64,000 nucleotides of DNA, taken from the NCBI RefSeq assembly GCF_000219215.1, contig NC_015723.1:1922001-1986000 (forward strand). Reading direction: 5' to 3'. A model generated the notes under the pieces. That model was not told the DNA's origin. It saw nothing but the letters and a program-made list of their open reading frames with translations, and ran no database searches. This document shows, one piece after another, positions 51,042-59,818 of the stretch. Within the stretch, counting starts at the first letter, position 1. Each line of letters opens with the position of its first letter. This DNA is from Cupriavidus necator N-1 (GTDB taxonomy: Bacteria; Pseudomonadota; Gammaproteobacteria; Burkholderiales; Burkholderiaceae). The position numbers were made by a program, and so were the translations under genes.

Positions 51042-52538
51042 TTAGTTGTTGTGGTCCGCCGGCAAGACAGACGGCCGCGGCGGCGGCCGGAACGCGTAGC
51101 CCGCGTCTTCCAGCAGGCTGGCAAAGCGCAGCGCGGTGAGATCCCGGTAGCGGCCGGCGACGATCTGCACGCCGACCGGCAGGCCACTGGTGCCCGGCCC
51201 GATCGGCGCCACCGCCGAAGGCAGCCCGCACAGCCCGGAATGGCCGGCCCAGAACAATTGCGTGGTCATCGGCTGCGCGCGGCCGTTGACGGTGAGGCTG
51301 CGCTGCCAGGGCTCGCCGGCCTCGTCCAACGCGAAGGCCGTGGTGGCTGCGGCCGGGCACAGCAGCACGTCATAGGTAGAGAAGAACCGCCGCCACGCGG
51401 TGGCAAAGCGTTCGCGGGCCACCTGCAGGCGCAGCCAGTCGCGATGGCTCAGGGTCGCGCCGGTGTACTGGAGGGTGGCGTAGGAATGGTCGTCTGCGGC
51501 GGCTGTGGCGGTGCGGTTCAACGCATCGGTATAGGCCGCATCGTCCATGTGCACCGCGGTGGTCGCGCGCAGTAGCGTCACGTAGACGTGCCACAGTTCG
51601 GCCGCATCGAAATCCGGCCGCACATGCCAGTCCACGCGCGCGCCCTGCCCGGCCAGCCAGCAGCCCAGTTTTTCGATTCGCGCGGCGACCTCGCCGTCGG
51701 CTTCAGCCTGCGCATGGGTGGGCAACACCGCGACGCGGAAGTCGGCCAGCCGTCGGTGCGGACACTCTGGCAGATCAAGGCGGTAGGGCAGCGCCTCGTC
51801 GCCGTGCGGGCCGGCAATGGCGCGCAACACCGGTTCCAGGTCGCGCGCGCTGCGGGCCAAGGGGCCGGCGACATTGATGTCCTGTTCGCCGAAGCGCGCC
51901 GGCCCCACCCCGTGGCCTGCCAGCGGCACCAGGCCATGGCTGGGCTTGAGCGAGAAGATGCCGCAGTAGTGGGCCGGATTGCGCAGCGAGGAGCCGATAT
52001 CGGAGCCCACATCGAAATATGACAGGCCGGCGCACACCGCCGCCGCGCTGCCGCCGGACGAGCCGCCCGGCGTGCGCGACGGATCGTGCGGATTGCGGGT
52101 GGTGCCGTAGATGGCGTTGTAGCTTTGCCAGTCACGCAGGCCGAGCGGAACGTTGGTCTTGCCGAGCAGGACGGCGCCGGCATTGCGCAGGCGCTGCACT
52201 ACTGCGGCGTCGCGCTTGGCTGCATGGCCCTGCATGGCCGGATTGCCGCAAGTGGTCGGCCAGCCGGCGACGTCGAACGACTCCTTGACCGAGAACGGCA
52301 CGCCATCGAGCACGCCGCGCGCTTGCCCTGCCCGGCGCCGCCGGTCGCTTTCCAGCGCGGCGGAGCGGGCGGCATCGAAATCTGACAGCACCAGCGCATT
52401 GATGATGCCGTGCCAGTCGTGCCACGCGGCTTCGCAGCCATCCACCAGTTCTACCGCGGAGACTTCGCCGGCGGCGAGCCGCTGTGCCACCTCCCACAAC
52501 GGCGGAAAACGGCCGGGAGCCCGGTCGGACAGGTTCAC
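51042..52538 (-). CDS. Amidase signature family enzyme
   Basis: 498 residues from GTG 52538, with AAGGAG upstream. The Ser-Ser-Lys triad is visible: Lys in GVPFSVKESFDVAG, cis-Ser in TPGGSSGGSAAA and the nucleophile Ser in GSDIGSSLRNPAH. The enzyme hydrolyses an amide to acid and amine or ammonia. The motif GGTATACTATATTCC lies 84 bases before the start, so the gene appears to belong to the regulon of the GntR gene at 53.1 kb. Confidence 0.92.
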   Translation of the reverse strand: MNLSDRAPGRFPPLWEVAQRLAAGEVSAVELVDGCEAAWHDWHGIINALVLSDFDAARSAALESDRRRRAGQARGVLDGVPFSVKESFDVAGWPTTCGNPAMQGHAAKRDAAVVQRLRNAGAVLLGKTNVPLGLRDWQSYNAIYGTTRNPHDPSRTPGGSSGGSAAAVCAGLSYFDVGSDIGSSLRNPAHYCGIFSLKPSHGLVPLAGHGVGPARFGEQDINVAGPLARSARDLEPVLRAIAGPHGDEALPYRLDLPECPHRRLADFRVAVLPTHAQAEADGEVAARIEKLGCWLAGQGARVDWHVRPDFDAAELWHVYVTLLRATTAVHMDDAAYTDALNRTATAAADDHSYATLQYTGATLSHRDWLRLQVARERFATAWRRFFSTYDVLLCPAAATTAFALDEAGEPWQRSLTVNGRAQPMTTQLFWAGHSGLCGLPSAVAPIGPGTSGLPVGVQIVAGRYRDLTALRFASLLEDAGYAFRPPPRPSVLPADHNN

Positions 52539-52788
52539 ATCGACTCCTTGTCATTATCCGAGCCGGCAGCGGCGCGGTGGGAGTGTATAGGACAGGCTTC
52601 GGGAAGTACTGCGAATGTGTTGGTATACTATATTCCGTATTGAACGGAGCGCAAGCGAAAGTGTCATGCGCGAGCGCGCTGAAGCACGCCAGCGGTTGAA
52701 AAGCGTAGAAGGGGGAAGGGTCGGCAGGCAGAACGCCTGCTAGGAGGCAGCGGCGGCGTGCTTACGCCGCCGGGTCAGTCAGGCTGGA
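52539..52788. other. Leader region of the amidase gene
   Basis: 250 bases between the amidase start and the end of a 58-codon gene. Apart from the GTATAC-type site it holds a 9-bp hairpin, CGGCGGCGT / ACGCCGCCG, at 52751-52772 with a four-base loop, and a smaller one (GCAGGC / GCCTGC) near 52728-52745. The first may end the small-gene transcript, although no T run follows. Confidence 0.5.
52622..52636. promoter_or_regulatory. GTATAC-type operator before the amidase
   Basis: GGTATACTATATTCC. The exact reverse complement of this 15-mer occurs at 59819-59833 before the transporter gene 7 kb away, in the matching orientation relative to its gene. Candidate site of the GntR/FCD regulator at 53106-53813. 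Confidence 0.65.
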
Positions 52789-52965
52789 TCAGCAGTGGCC
52801 ACGGCGTGGGGCGCGGCCGCCCAGCGCCAGGAAGAAGCGGCCGATATCGCGCAGGCGCAGCGGCAGCAGCGGCGTGGCATGGCGGACGGCATTGCGCGCG
52901 GCAAAGTGGTGCAACAGTTGCTGGCCGACGGGTTGCGAAAGATAGCGTTGCTCAGGCGACTGCAT
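52789..52965 (-). CDS. Small 58-residue protein of unknown function
   Basis: ATG 52965 is preceded by AGGGA at about 7 bases, and the frame runs 58 codons to TGA. The sequence is basic, with a Gln/His-rich start (SPEQRYLSQPVGQQLLHHF) and an Arg/Leu-rich end (LRLRDIGRFFLALGGRAPRR). No family recognised. It is supported by its ribosome site, by a GTATAC-type motif 24 bases before the start codon and by its orientation within the regulon. Codon evidence is weak at this length. Confidence 0.45.
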   Translation of the reverse strand: MQSPEQRYLSQPVGQQLLHHFAARNAVRHATPLLPLRLRDIGRFFLALGGRAPRRGHC

Positions 52966-52988
52966 GGTAAATCCCTATTGATCTGGAA

Positions 52989-53003
52989 TGCCTACAGTAT
53001 ACC
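52989..53003. promoter_or_regulatory. GTATAC-type operator before the 58-codon gene
   Basis: TGCCTACAGTATACC, read on the minus strand as GGTATACTGTAGGCA. It shares the GGTATACT core with the sites before the amidase and the transporter, and lies between the end of the GntR gene and the small gene. Confidence 0.5.
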
Positions 53004-53105
53004 TAAATTGGTGCAATGCGCCATGGCGGCGCATGCAATGCCCAGTTGCCGGGCATGCAACGACATGCTGGAAACGGGAGAGGAAAAACCCGGGGCCCGA
53101 CGCCC

Positions 53106-53813
53106 TCAGGCCGCCTCTGCCCTGCCCTGCCCGTCCACCGGCAAGTCTGCCGCCTTGGCGGCACTGTAGACATGGCGCGCGGCCAGCAAGGCGGCAAGGT
53201 CGGCATCCCCGGCGATGACTGCCTGCAGGATCTGGGCGTGTTCATCCCAGTTCTGGCGGGCGCGAACCACGTTGGCCGGGCCGAACAGCACCGCGGTGCG
53301 CTCGCGCAGCGAACGCATCATTTCCTGCAGCACGCTGTTGGCGGCTATGGTGCCGAGCACCTCATGGAAGCGGGTATTGAGGGCGAGCAACTCATCCGCG
53401 CGGCCCTGCGCGGCGGCATCCATGCCCTGGTGCAGCACGGTCTCCAGCTCAGCGACCAGCGCCGGGTCGCGGCGCTGCGCTGCGAGCTTGGCGTTGAGCC
53501 CTTCCAGCGTCGCGCGCACCTCCACCATCTCGCGCGCGATCACTGGCGACAGGCTGGCCACGGTTGCGCCGCGGCGCGGCTCGATCACCACCAGGCCTTC
53601 GCTGGCCAGCGCGCGCAGCGCCTCGCGCACCGGGATGCGCGACACGCCCAGTTCGGCGGACAGCTTGTTTTCCACCAGCCGTTCGCCTGGCGCGTACTTC
53701 CCGTTCAGGATGCCTTCACGCAGCTTGTCGGTGACAAGGGCGAACAGCGGCGAGTGGCTGGCACCGAGGCTCAGCGGCTCGGCGGGCGCGGCAGGAGATG
53801 GAGTGAGAGACAT
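53106..53813 (-). CDS. GntR family regulator, FCD subfamily (probable regulator of the diiron-oxidase island)
   Basis: 235 residues. The winged HTH spans about residues 25-95 (VTDKLREGILNGKYAPGERLVENKLSAELGVSRIPVREALRALASEGLVVIEPRRGATV), and a helical FCD ligand domain follows. It lies in the middle of the 50-62 kb block. GTATAC-type motifs stand before its own start and before most surrounding transcription units, which makes it the obvious binding protein. FCD regulators usually respond to a small acid made in the pathway. Confidence 0.92.
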   Translation of the reverse strand: MSLTPSPAAPAEPLSLGASHSPLFALVTDKLREGILNGKYAPGERLVENKLSAELGVSRIPVREALRALASEGLVVIEPRRGATVASLSPVIAREMVEVRATLEGLNAKLAAQRRDPALVAELETVLHQGMDAAAQGRADELLALNTRFHEVLGTIAANSVLQEMMRSLRERTAVLFGPANVVRARQNWDEHAQILQAVIAGDADLAALLAARHVYSAAKAADLPVDGQGRAEAA

Positions 53814-53850
53814 GGGTCGGCAAAGGCGTAAGCGGAAAGGCTGGCGTCAT

Positions 53851-53876
53851 TGTATACCAGCCGTTCCCTGTATACC
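53851..53876. promoter_or_regulatory. Two direct TGTATACC motifs before the GntR gene
   Basis: TGTATACC at 53851-53858 and again at 53869-53876, 38 and 56 bases before the GntR start codon. The spacing of 18 bases places them on nearly the same face of the helix. Candidate autoregulatory site. Confidence 0.6.
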
Positions 53877-53884
53877 GCCATGTC

Positions 53885-54883
53885 TTAACAATGCTGGAAG
53901 GTGAAGCTGTCCGCATAAATGTGGTCGGTGCTTGCGCCGCTCGCCAGGAAAGCGGCGCGCGCGTCTCGGATCATATTGGGAGAACCGCACAAATAGATGG
54001 CGTGCTCGCTCAGGTCACCCAGGTCAGCCAGCGCCGCATCGTGCACGTAACCGCGCCGGCCTTGCCATCCTGCGCCGGCACGGGACAGCACCGGTACGTA
54101 CTGGAAGTCATACAGCCGTTCGCCCCAGGCGGGGATATCGGTGTGCAGGTACAGGTCTTCCGGCTTCCGCATGCCCCAGTAGAGCGACACCGGCGGGCAG
54201 TCGGGATCGTCCATCAGCGATTCGAGGATGGCCTTGATCGGCGCCAGCCCGGTGCCGGTGGCCACCATCAGCAGTGGCCGGTAATCCCTGGCGCGGTAGA
54301 AGAAGCTGCCGAGCGGCAGTTCGACGTCAACGGCGTCGCCCGCTTTCATTTGCGGCAGGATGCCGTCGGTGAAGGCGCCGCCCGGGATGCGCCGCACATG
54401 CAGGTCGACGTGTCCGTCGCGCGGCACCGAGGCCATCGAGAAGCTGCGCGCGCGCCCGTCCTCGCTCAGCAGCTTCAGGTACTGGCCTGGGCGGTAGTCG
54501 AGCGCGCCCGTGTCCGGCACTTCCAGTTCGATATGCAATACGTCAGCCGACAACGGCCGCACCGCCTGCACTAGCGCCCGATAACGCGCCGGCTCGGCGC
54601 ACGCCTCATCCTCGCGCGCCGTGCTGATGACCAGGTCGCCCAGCGGCTGCGCCTGGCAGGCCAGCGCAAAGCCGGCGGCGGCCTCGTCCGGTGCGAGCCC
54701 GAACGGCTCCTCGTCATACCGCACCTGCCCGTCAAGCAGCCGGATGCGGCAGGTGCCGCAGCCACCCAGCTGGCAGTCGTGGGGCAAGGCGATACTGGCG
54801 CGCCCGGCGGCCTGCAGCAGGGTCTCGCCGCGTTCGACAAAAAAGACCTGCTGCGTTTCGGCGATCTGGATGCGGTACGACAT
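53885..54883 (-). CDS. 2Fe-2S/FAD/NAD(P)H ferredoxin reductase-type electron transfer protein
   Basis: 332 residues from ATG 54883, with AGGAGG upstream. The N-terminal plant-type 2Fe-2S domain has C37, C42, C45 and C76. The FAD domain contains RSFSMAS, and the NAD(P)H domain has GTGLAPIKAILE and YLCGSPNMI. The same layout is found in reductase partners of bacterial oxygenases. No Rieske or hydroxylase oxygenase is nearby, so the natural partner is the haem-oxygenase-like diiron protein or the two ferredoxins of this island. Confidence 0.93.
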   Translation of the reverse strand: MSYRIQIAETQQVFFVERGETLLQAAGRASIALPHDCQLGGCGTCRIRLLDGQVRYDEEPFGLAPDEAAAGFALACQAQPLGDLVISTAREDEACAEPARYRALVQAVRPLSADVLHIELEVPDTGALDYRPGQYLKLLSEDGRARSFSMASVPRDGHVDLHVRRIPGGAFTDGILPQMKAGDAVDVELPLGSFFYRARDYRPLLMVATGTGLAPIKAILESLMDDPDCPPVSLYWGMRKPEDLYLHTDIPAWGERLYDFQYVPVLSRAGAGWQGRRGYVHDAALADLGDLSEHAIYLCGSPNMIRDARAAFLASGASTDHIYADSFTFQHC

Positions 54884-54891
54884 GGAACCTC

Positions 54892-55371
54892 CTACTTCTT
54901 GATATCGGCCTGCACCAGCACCTTGAGGTCCTGCGGCGCCAGCAGCTCGGCCAGCGCCTGCAGCGCGGCCAGCCCGGCCTGCGTGTCCTGCTCGCCGTTG
55001 CCGCCGGACAGGCCGATGCCGCCGATCACCTCGTCGTTGACCACGATCGGGAAGCCGCCCACGAACGCGGCGAACTTGCCCTCGAAGCTCCACTGGATGC
55101 CGAAGGCCTCGTTGCCCGGCAGCGCCGGCCCGTTGGGCGGCGTGGTGAACAGGTGCGTGGAGCGCTTGTGGCCCGCGGCCGTGAACGCCTTGTTCCATGC
55201 GATCTGCGGCCCGGTGATGCGGGCGCCGTCCATGCGCTCGAGCGCGAGCGGGTAGCCGCCCTCGTCGACCACGCAGATCGACTCCAGCACGCCGATTTCC
55301 TCCGAGCGCCGGATCGCGGCGGCAACCATATGGCGCGCTTCGCGCAGTTCCAGCTTGATGGCTTTCTTCAT
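54892..55371 (-). CDS. GlcG/HbpS family protein (DUF336)
   Basis: 159 residues, whole family length. Marks: LELREARHMVAAAIRRSEEIGV, VVDEGGYPLALERMDGA and GGFPIVVNDEVIGGIGLSGGNGEQDTQAG. Relatives bind haem or are found in operons for glycolate, diol and aromatic oxidation, and the exact function is usually unknown. It lies 8 bases before the reductase gene and 28 behind the aldehyde dehydrogenase in one operon. Confidence 0.88.
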   Translation of the reverse strand: MKKAIKLELREARHMVAAAIRRSEEIGVLESICVVDEGGYPLALERMDGARITGPQIAWNKAFTAAGHKRSTHLFTTPPNGPALPGNEAFGIQWSFEGKFAAFVGGFPIVVNDEVIGGIGLSGGNGEQDTQAGLAALQALAELLAPQDLKVLVQADIKK

Positions 55372-55399
55372 GTCTCTATGACTCCTTGTGACGGCGGGC

Positions 55400-56845
55400 T
55401 CAGGCGCCGCGGTAGACCGTCTTGACCTGCGTATAGAACTCCAGCCCGGTGCGCCCCGACTCGCGGAAGGTCGAGGTGCTCGAGCGCTTCACCCCGCCGA
55501 ACGGCGCGTTGACCAGGTTGCCGGTGGTGGTGCGGTTGACCTTGACCGTGCCCGCCTCGATGTCCGTGGCGAAGTGGTGGATGTAGCGCGGGTTGCTGGT
55601 GACGATCGCAGCCGCCAGCCCGTACTCGGTGTCGTTGGCTTTGGCGATAACGTCGGCGTAGTCCGTGAAGCCCAGGATGGCGATCACCGGCCCGAAGATC
55701 TCCTCGCGCGCGATCCGCATCTGCTGCGTCACGTCGGTGAACACCGACGGCGCCACGTAGTAGCCCTTGTCGAAGTCGCCGCCGGTCAGGCGCGCGCCGC
55801 CACACAGCAGCGTTGCCTCGGACTTGCCGATATCGATATAGCGCAGCACCGTTTCCAGCTGCTTGTGCGAAGCCAGCGGCCCCAGGTCCATCCCGGCTGT
55901 CATGCCGCTACCGACCTTGAGCGTGGCGACCTTTGCCAGCAGGCGTTCGGTGTACGCCGCCTTGACCGACTCGGCCACCAGCACGCGGCTGGTCCCGGTG
56001 CACGCCTGGCCCGACAGCGAGAAGCCGCCCTTGATGGTCAGGTCGACGGCGCGATCGAGGTCGGCGTCTTCCATCACGATCAGCGGATTCTTGCCGCCCA
56101 GCTCCATCTGCGTGCGCGTGGTCAGCGGCACGGCGCGGTGGATCTGCTCGCCGGCACGCGACGAGCCGGTGAACGAGATGGCACGCACGGCCGGCGCCTC
56201 GGTGATGGCCGCGCCGATTTCCGCCGCGCTGCCGGTGATGAAATTCAGCACGCCCTTGGGCAGGCCGGCCTTGACCAGCGCCTCGGCCAGCCGATAGCCC
56301 GACAGCGGTGCCTCGGACGACGGCTTGAACACCACCGTGTTGCCGGTCACCAGCGCGGGGGCGATCTTGCGGGCCGGGATCGATACCGGGAAATTCCACG
56401 GCGCGATCACCGTCACCACGCCCAGCGGCTCACGCTGGCTGTAGACGAGCTGGTCGGGGTCGTCGTTCGGGTACACCTCGCCGGTGAAGGTCTGCCCTTC
56501 CACTGCATAGAAGCGCAGCGTCTGGGCCGAGCGCAGCACCTCGTCGCGGGCCAGCGTCAGCGCCTTGCCTTCCTCGCGGGTCAGCTCGGCGGCGATGCTG
56601 TCGGCGTTGGCCTCGAGATGGTCGGCGGCACGGTTGAGAATGGCGGCGCGCTTGCCGACCGGGGTCTTTTTCCAGCCGGCGAACGCAGCCGCCGCGGCGG
56701 CGACGGCCGCCTGCGCGTCCACCGCGGAAGACGCCTGGAAGCGCCCCACGATGTCGGCGGTGTCGGCCGGGTTGACGTTGTCGAAGGTGCGGCCCGACTG
56801 GCAGGCCGCCCATTCGCCGTCGATATGGTTGAGGAATACGGTCAT
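55400..56845 (-). CDS. NAD(P)-dependent aldehyde dehydrogenase
   Basis: 481 residues, full length. Marks: VTVIAPWNFPVSIPARKIAPAL, FTGSSRAGEQIH, the general-base Glu in MELGGKNPLIV, the nucleophile Cys in SGQACTGTSR (about residue 285) and EEIFGPVIAI. Closest in appearance to the 2-oxoglutarate-semialdehyde / succinate-semialdehyde group. It would oxidise an aldehyde made by the diiron oxidase encoded just upstream. Confidence 0.94.
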   Translation of the reverse strand: MTVFLNHIDGEWAACQSGRTFDNVNPADTADIVGRFQASSAVDAQAAVAAAAAAFAGWKKTPVGKRAAILNRAADHLEANADSIAAELTREEGKALTLARDEVLRSAQTLRFYAVEGQTFTGEVYPNDDPDQLVYSQREPLGVVTVIAPWNFPVSIPARKIAPALVTGNTVVFKPSSEAPLSGYRLAEALVKAGLPKGVLNFITGSAAEIGAAITEAPAVRAISFTGSSRAGEQIHRAVPLTTRTQMELGGKNPLIVMEDADLDRAVDLTIKGGFSLSGQACTGTSRVLVAESVKAAYTERLLAKVATLKVGSGMTAGMDLGPLASHKQLETVLRYIDIGKSEATLLCGGARLTGGDFDKGYYVAPSVFTDVTQQMRIAREEIFGPVIAILGFTDYADVIAKANDTEYGLAAAIVTSNPRYIHHFATDIEAGTVKVNRTTTGNLVNAPFGGVKRSSTSTFRESGRTGLEFYTQVKTVYRGA

Positions 56846-56870
56846 CGTCGATCCGGTTGCGCTGCGGCGC

Positions 56871-57602
56871 TCAGGCGGCCATGTCGAGTTCGGGCAGCGG
56901 CAGCTCTTTCTCGACGTAGTCGTGATAGAGCGCCGTCGTGTACAGCAGCCGCATCTGCGCGCCGATCTCGCAGATCTTCAGGCAGCGCTGCTGCAGTTCC
57001 GGCGTGTTGGCGTGCTCCAGCACGATCTGGTAGCCGCGCTCGCCGTGGATCTCGTCCGAGACGATATGCAGGTCGAAGAATTCGACTTCCTCGTCGGTGA
57101 ACTGGTACTTGTCGCGCAGCGTGGGGGTCTGCTTGCGGTAGATCGAAGGCACCTGCGACTCCAGCCCGACCACCAGGCCGGCTACCGCGACGATGGGGTC
57201 TTCACGCATGGCCACCGCATAGCACCAGCTCTGCAGGCCACGGGTGGTGGGCGACATGTTGTCCGGGTCGATCACGCGCTCGCGGGTGGTGCCGCAGGCT
57301 TCAGCGAAGCGGATCAGCAGGTCGGTATGGCGGTCGCCGCCGATCTCTTCCTCATACATATTGGCGAGCAGGAAATCCTTGGCTTCGGTATAGCGGTCCG
57401 GGGTGCGAGCGTAGATGTAGCCCAAGTAATCCGCGAACGGGCCGACGTAGTGATAGTGGTTCTCGGCCCAGCGTGCGAGATGGGCGCGGGTCAGCTTGCC
57501 GCTGGCCCAGGCCACGCTGAATGGCGCCTTGTTGGCGCTCTTGCCTTTGATGGCTTCTTCGAGGGCGGCACGGAATTCTTCGCGGTTCATCAGTTCGGCC
57601 AT
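56871..57602 (-). CDS. Haem-oxygenase-like diiron oxidase (HDO) candidate, TenA/PqqC/CADD-type fold
   Basis: 243 residues, mostly helical. The HDO metal pattern is visible: E47-x-H49 in WAENHYHYV, E85 with H92 in YEEEIGGDRHTDLL, and the C-terminal H179-x3-D183-x2-H186 in FFDLHIVSDEIHGERGYQ. Family members (UndA, BesC, SznF, FlcE, CADD) use O2 for C-C cleavage, N-oxygenation or amino-acid fragmentation. First gene of a minus operon with an aldehyde dehydrogenase, a GlcG-like protein and a reductase. AGGAG precedes the ATG. Substrate unknown. Confidence 0.82.
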   Translation of the reverse strand: MAELMNREEFRAALEEAIKGKSANKAPFSVAWASGKLTRAHLARWAENHYHYVGPFADYLGYIYARTPDRYTEAKDFLLANMYEEEIGGDRHTDLLIRFAEACGTTRERVIDPDNMSPTTRGLQSWCYAVAMREDPIVAVAGLVVGLESQVPSIYRKQTPTLRDKYQFTDEEVEFFDLHIVSDEIHGERGYQIVLEHANTPELQQRCLKICEIGAQMRLLYTTALYHDYVEKELPLPELDMAA

Positions 57603-57688
57603 GGCGGAGGCTCCTGGTTGGCGATGTGGGGCGATTGAGTGGGTTGGATGCCGGGGTCGCTTCGTAAATCGATCAGCCCTTGCATGGT

Positions 57689-57703
57689 TGTATACTATAT
57701 ACA
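57689..57703. promoter_or_regulatory. Perfect palindromic operator before the diiron-oxidase operon
   Basis: TGTATACTATATACA: TGTATA, three bases, TATACA. It is the most symmetrical of the GTATAC-type sites, 87 bases before the start codon of the diiron-oxidase gene. Best candidate for the primary site of the GntR/FCD regulator. Confidence 0.7.
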
Positions 57704-57778
57704 GTGAGGCAGCGACGACAAGGGCTTCGTTGACTAATCACGTAAGTGTTTACCCGTCGGTGGCGCGTGCGATGGCGC

Positions 57779-58711
57779 TCAGGCGACGCGACGCTCCGCC
57801 GCGCCGGCGATGCGGGACCAGGCGAAGCCCGCCAGCGCCACGTCCTCCAGCCCCACGCCGACTGACTTGTAGATCACGATGTCGTCGTCTCGCTGGCGCG
57901 GCGACACCTTGCCCAGGACCACGTCGCCCAGTTCGACGATCTTCTCGCGCGGAAGGGCCTGCGGATCGGCCAGCACGATGTCGCCCGCCTCGCGCACGGA
58001 CTGCGGGCGCCACTCGACCACAATGGCAGCGGCGCGGCGCAGCGCGCTGTCGTCCAGTTCACGCGTATGCGGCAGGCTGGAACCAATGGCGGCGACAAAG
58101 GCGCCAGGTCGGAGCGACGCGCCCGCGAACAGCGGCGTGGTCGCGCGCGAGGCGGTGACGACGATATCGGCCTCCGCCACGGCAGCATCGGGCTCCGCCA
58201 GTGTGACCGGGATGCCGCACAGCGCCGACAGCCGCGCCGGCATGCCTTCATCGGCGTGCGGATCGGACACCAGGATGCGCGCCAGCCCGAGCGTCTCGCT
58301 GAGCTGGCGCGCGTGCTGCACACCCTGCATGCCGGCGCCGAACAGCGCCAGCGTGCGCGCGCCGGGCCGGGCCAGCCGCTGCGCCGCCAGCGTGGTACAG
58401 GCGGCCGTGCGCAGGCGCGTGATGGCGCCGGCGTCGAACAACGCGAGCGGCCGGCCGTCGTCGGTCGAGAAGATCAGGATGACAAAGGAGAACTGGCCGT
58501 TGATGGTGGTGTAGACCTTGGCGCCCGCCACACCCTGCTGCGGGATCACCGCACCCAGCGTGGACAGCTTGACGCCTCCCGCCTCGGTGCGAATGCGCTC
58601 CTGCATCGCGGCGTCGCCGCGCCCGAAGCTGGAAAACGCTGCTTCCATGACTTGCCGGGCATCCTCCGGACTGACGTGGGCATCGACCATCTCATCTGTG
58701 ATGTGCTGCAT
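57779..58711 (-). CDS. Ornithine cyclodeaminase / mu-crystallin family enzyme
   Basis: 310 residues from ATG 58711, with GGAG upstream. Marks: GAKVYTTINGQFSFVILIFSTDDGRPLALFDAGAITRLRTAACTTLAA and the NAD-binding GAGMQGVQHARQL. Members are ornithine cyclodeaminases, alanine dehydrogenases, ketimine reductases or N-alkyl amino-acid dehydrogenases. In this island it suggests an amino-acid or imine intermediate. It follows the TSUP exporter gene by 68 bases on the same strand. Confidence 0.9.
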   Translation of the reverse strand: MQHITDEMVDAHVSPEDARQVMEAAFSSFGRGDAAMQERIRTEAGGVKLSTLGAVIPQQGVAGAKVYTTINGQFSFVILIFSTDDGRPLALFDAGAITRLRTAACTTLAAQRLARPGARTLALFGAGMQGVQHARQLSETLGLARILVSDPHADEGMPARLSALCGIPVTLAEPDAAVAEADIVVTASRATTPLFAGASLRPGAFVAAIGSSLPHTRELDDSALRRAAAIVVEWRPQSVREAGDIVLADPQALPREKIVELGDVVLGKVSPRQRDDDIVIYKSVGVGLEDVALAGFAWSRIAGAAERRVA

Positions 58712-58779
58712 GGGAACTCCGCTGATTGGATTGGCAGGGAAAGACAGGAAAACGCGCGGGCAACCGCGCGCAGAAATCG

Positions 58780-59547
58780 TCAGGCAAACGCCGTGCGTCC
58801 GAGCACGCCAAGCGCCCCGGCTGCGCACAGTCCCAGCAACAGGCGGCGCACGACGCCGGGCGAGACGTGCCCACGCAGGCGGTTCGAGAGCGCGAAGCCG
58901 GCCAGCAGGAACGGCGCAAGCGCCGCTGCCAGCATCAGCTGCGGCAGGCCGAAGCGCCCCGCCAGCGCGAGCATGGCCAGCGACAGCACTGCGCCGCCGG
59001 ACAGGATGGTGCCCATGGTCGCGCGCATCGGCGCCGGCGCCATGTGCTGCATGACCAGCGCGAACGGCGGCGCGCCGGCCGAGGTGATGGTGCCCATGAA
59101 GCCCGACAGGGTGCCGGCAATGGCCACGTTGCGCGAACTCGGCAGCAGGCGCCAGCCCAGCAGGCTCAGCGCCACGGCGGCGAGTATCGACACCGAGAAC
59201 AGCACCCCCAGCGGGCCCGGCGCCAGCCACGCCAGGGTCAGCACCGCCGCCGCCCCGCCGAGCGCGCGCCCGATCAGGGCGAAGCCTGCGATGCGCCACG
59301 CGATCGCCTCCCGCTCGCGCAGCGCGCCCATTAAAGAGAGACAGCAGCCCATCGCCAGCAGCGGTCCCGGCACGAGGTCGGGAAAGAAGATTGCGCCCAG
59401 CGGCGCCGACAGCATCGCGAAGCCGATCCCGCCCACGCCTTGCAGGCAGGCGCCCACGAGAATGAGTGCCCCCATCCATAGATATGTGGGGACGGAGAGT
59501 CCGGCTGGAAGCAGGGAGAGCAAGGTGGCGGGCAAGGCAGAGGCCAT
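58780..59547 (-). CDS. TSUP family membrane transporter (TauE/SafE type)
   Basis: 255 residues from ATG 59547, eight hydrophobic segments: GALILVGACLQGVGGIGFAMLSAPLGAIF near the N terminus and GTLSGFMGTITSAGAPPFALVMQ at the second repeat. TSUP proteins carry sulfite, sulfonates or organic acids. It differs from the exporter behind pta. A GTATAC-type site lies 95 bases before the start. Confidence 0.88.
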   Translation of the reverse strand: MASALPATLLSLLPAGLSVPTYLWMGALILVGACLQGVGGIGFAMLSAPLGAIFFPDLVPGPLLAMGCCLSLMGALREREAIAWRIAGFALIGRALGGAAAVLTLAWLAPGPLGVLFSVSILAAVALSLLGWRLLPSSRNVAIAGTLSGFMGTITSAGAPPFALVMQHMAPAPMRATMGTILSGGAVLSLAMLALAGRFGLPQLMLAAALAPFLLAGFALSNRLRGHVSPGVVRRLLLGLCAAGALGVLGRTAFA

Positions 59548-59641
59548 GGCGGCAGGTCGTAAAAGCGGCTTGGAAGGCGCGAAGGAAGCGCGTCGGACGG
59601 ACGGCCTCTTGGGGGCATGCCTCCTGCAAGTCGCCGCACAC

Positions 59642-59656
59642 GGTATACAGTCTACA
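59642..59656. promoter_or_regulatory. GTATAC-type operator before the TSUP/cyclodeaminase unit
   Basis: GGTATACAGTCTACA. The two halves match in five of seven positions around a central base, and the core GGTATAC equals that at 52622. Confidence 0.55.
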
Positions 59657-59818
59657 TGTCGCAGCGCAGTCGGGCAAACTCGCCGATCCGCCTGTGCACC
59701 ACTTAAAGGACGCTTCGCATCGCCGCAAGCCCAATAAATGTGCGGCGTTCGGGCAACTTGCACCACTCTGGTATAGGCGTAAGTCCGGATGAAAAACCTG
59801 TTGTCGCGAGATGGCACT

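Noticed and set aside
52667..52744. A 25-codon plus-strand frame in the amidase leader
   Set aside because: No ribosome site and too short to support. The region is better explained as control DNA with hairpins.
54892..55198. A longer reductase with a start near 55198
   Set aside because: The extension overlaps the GlcG-like gene in another frame. ATG 54883 has an AGGAGG site and the normal ferredoxin N terminus.
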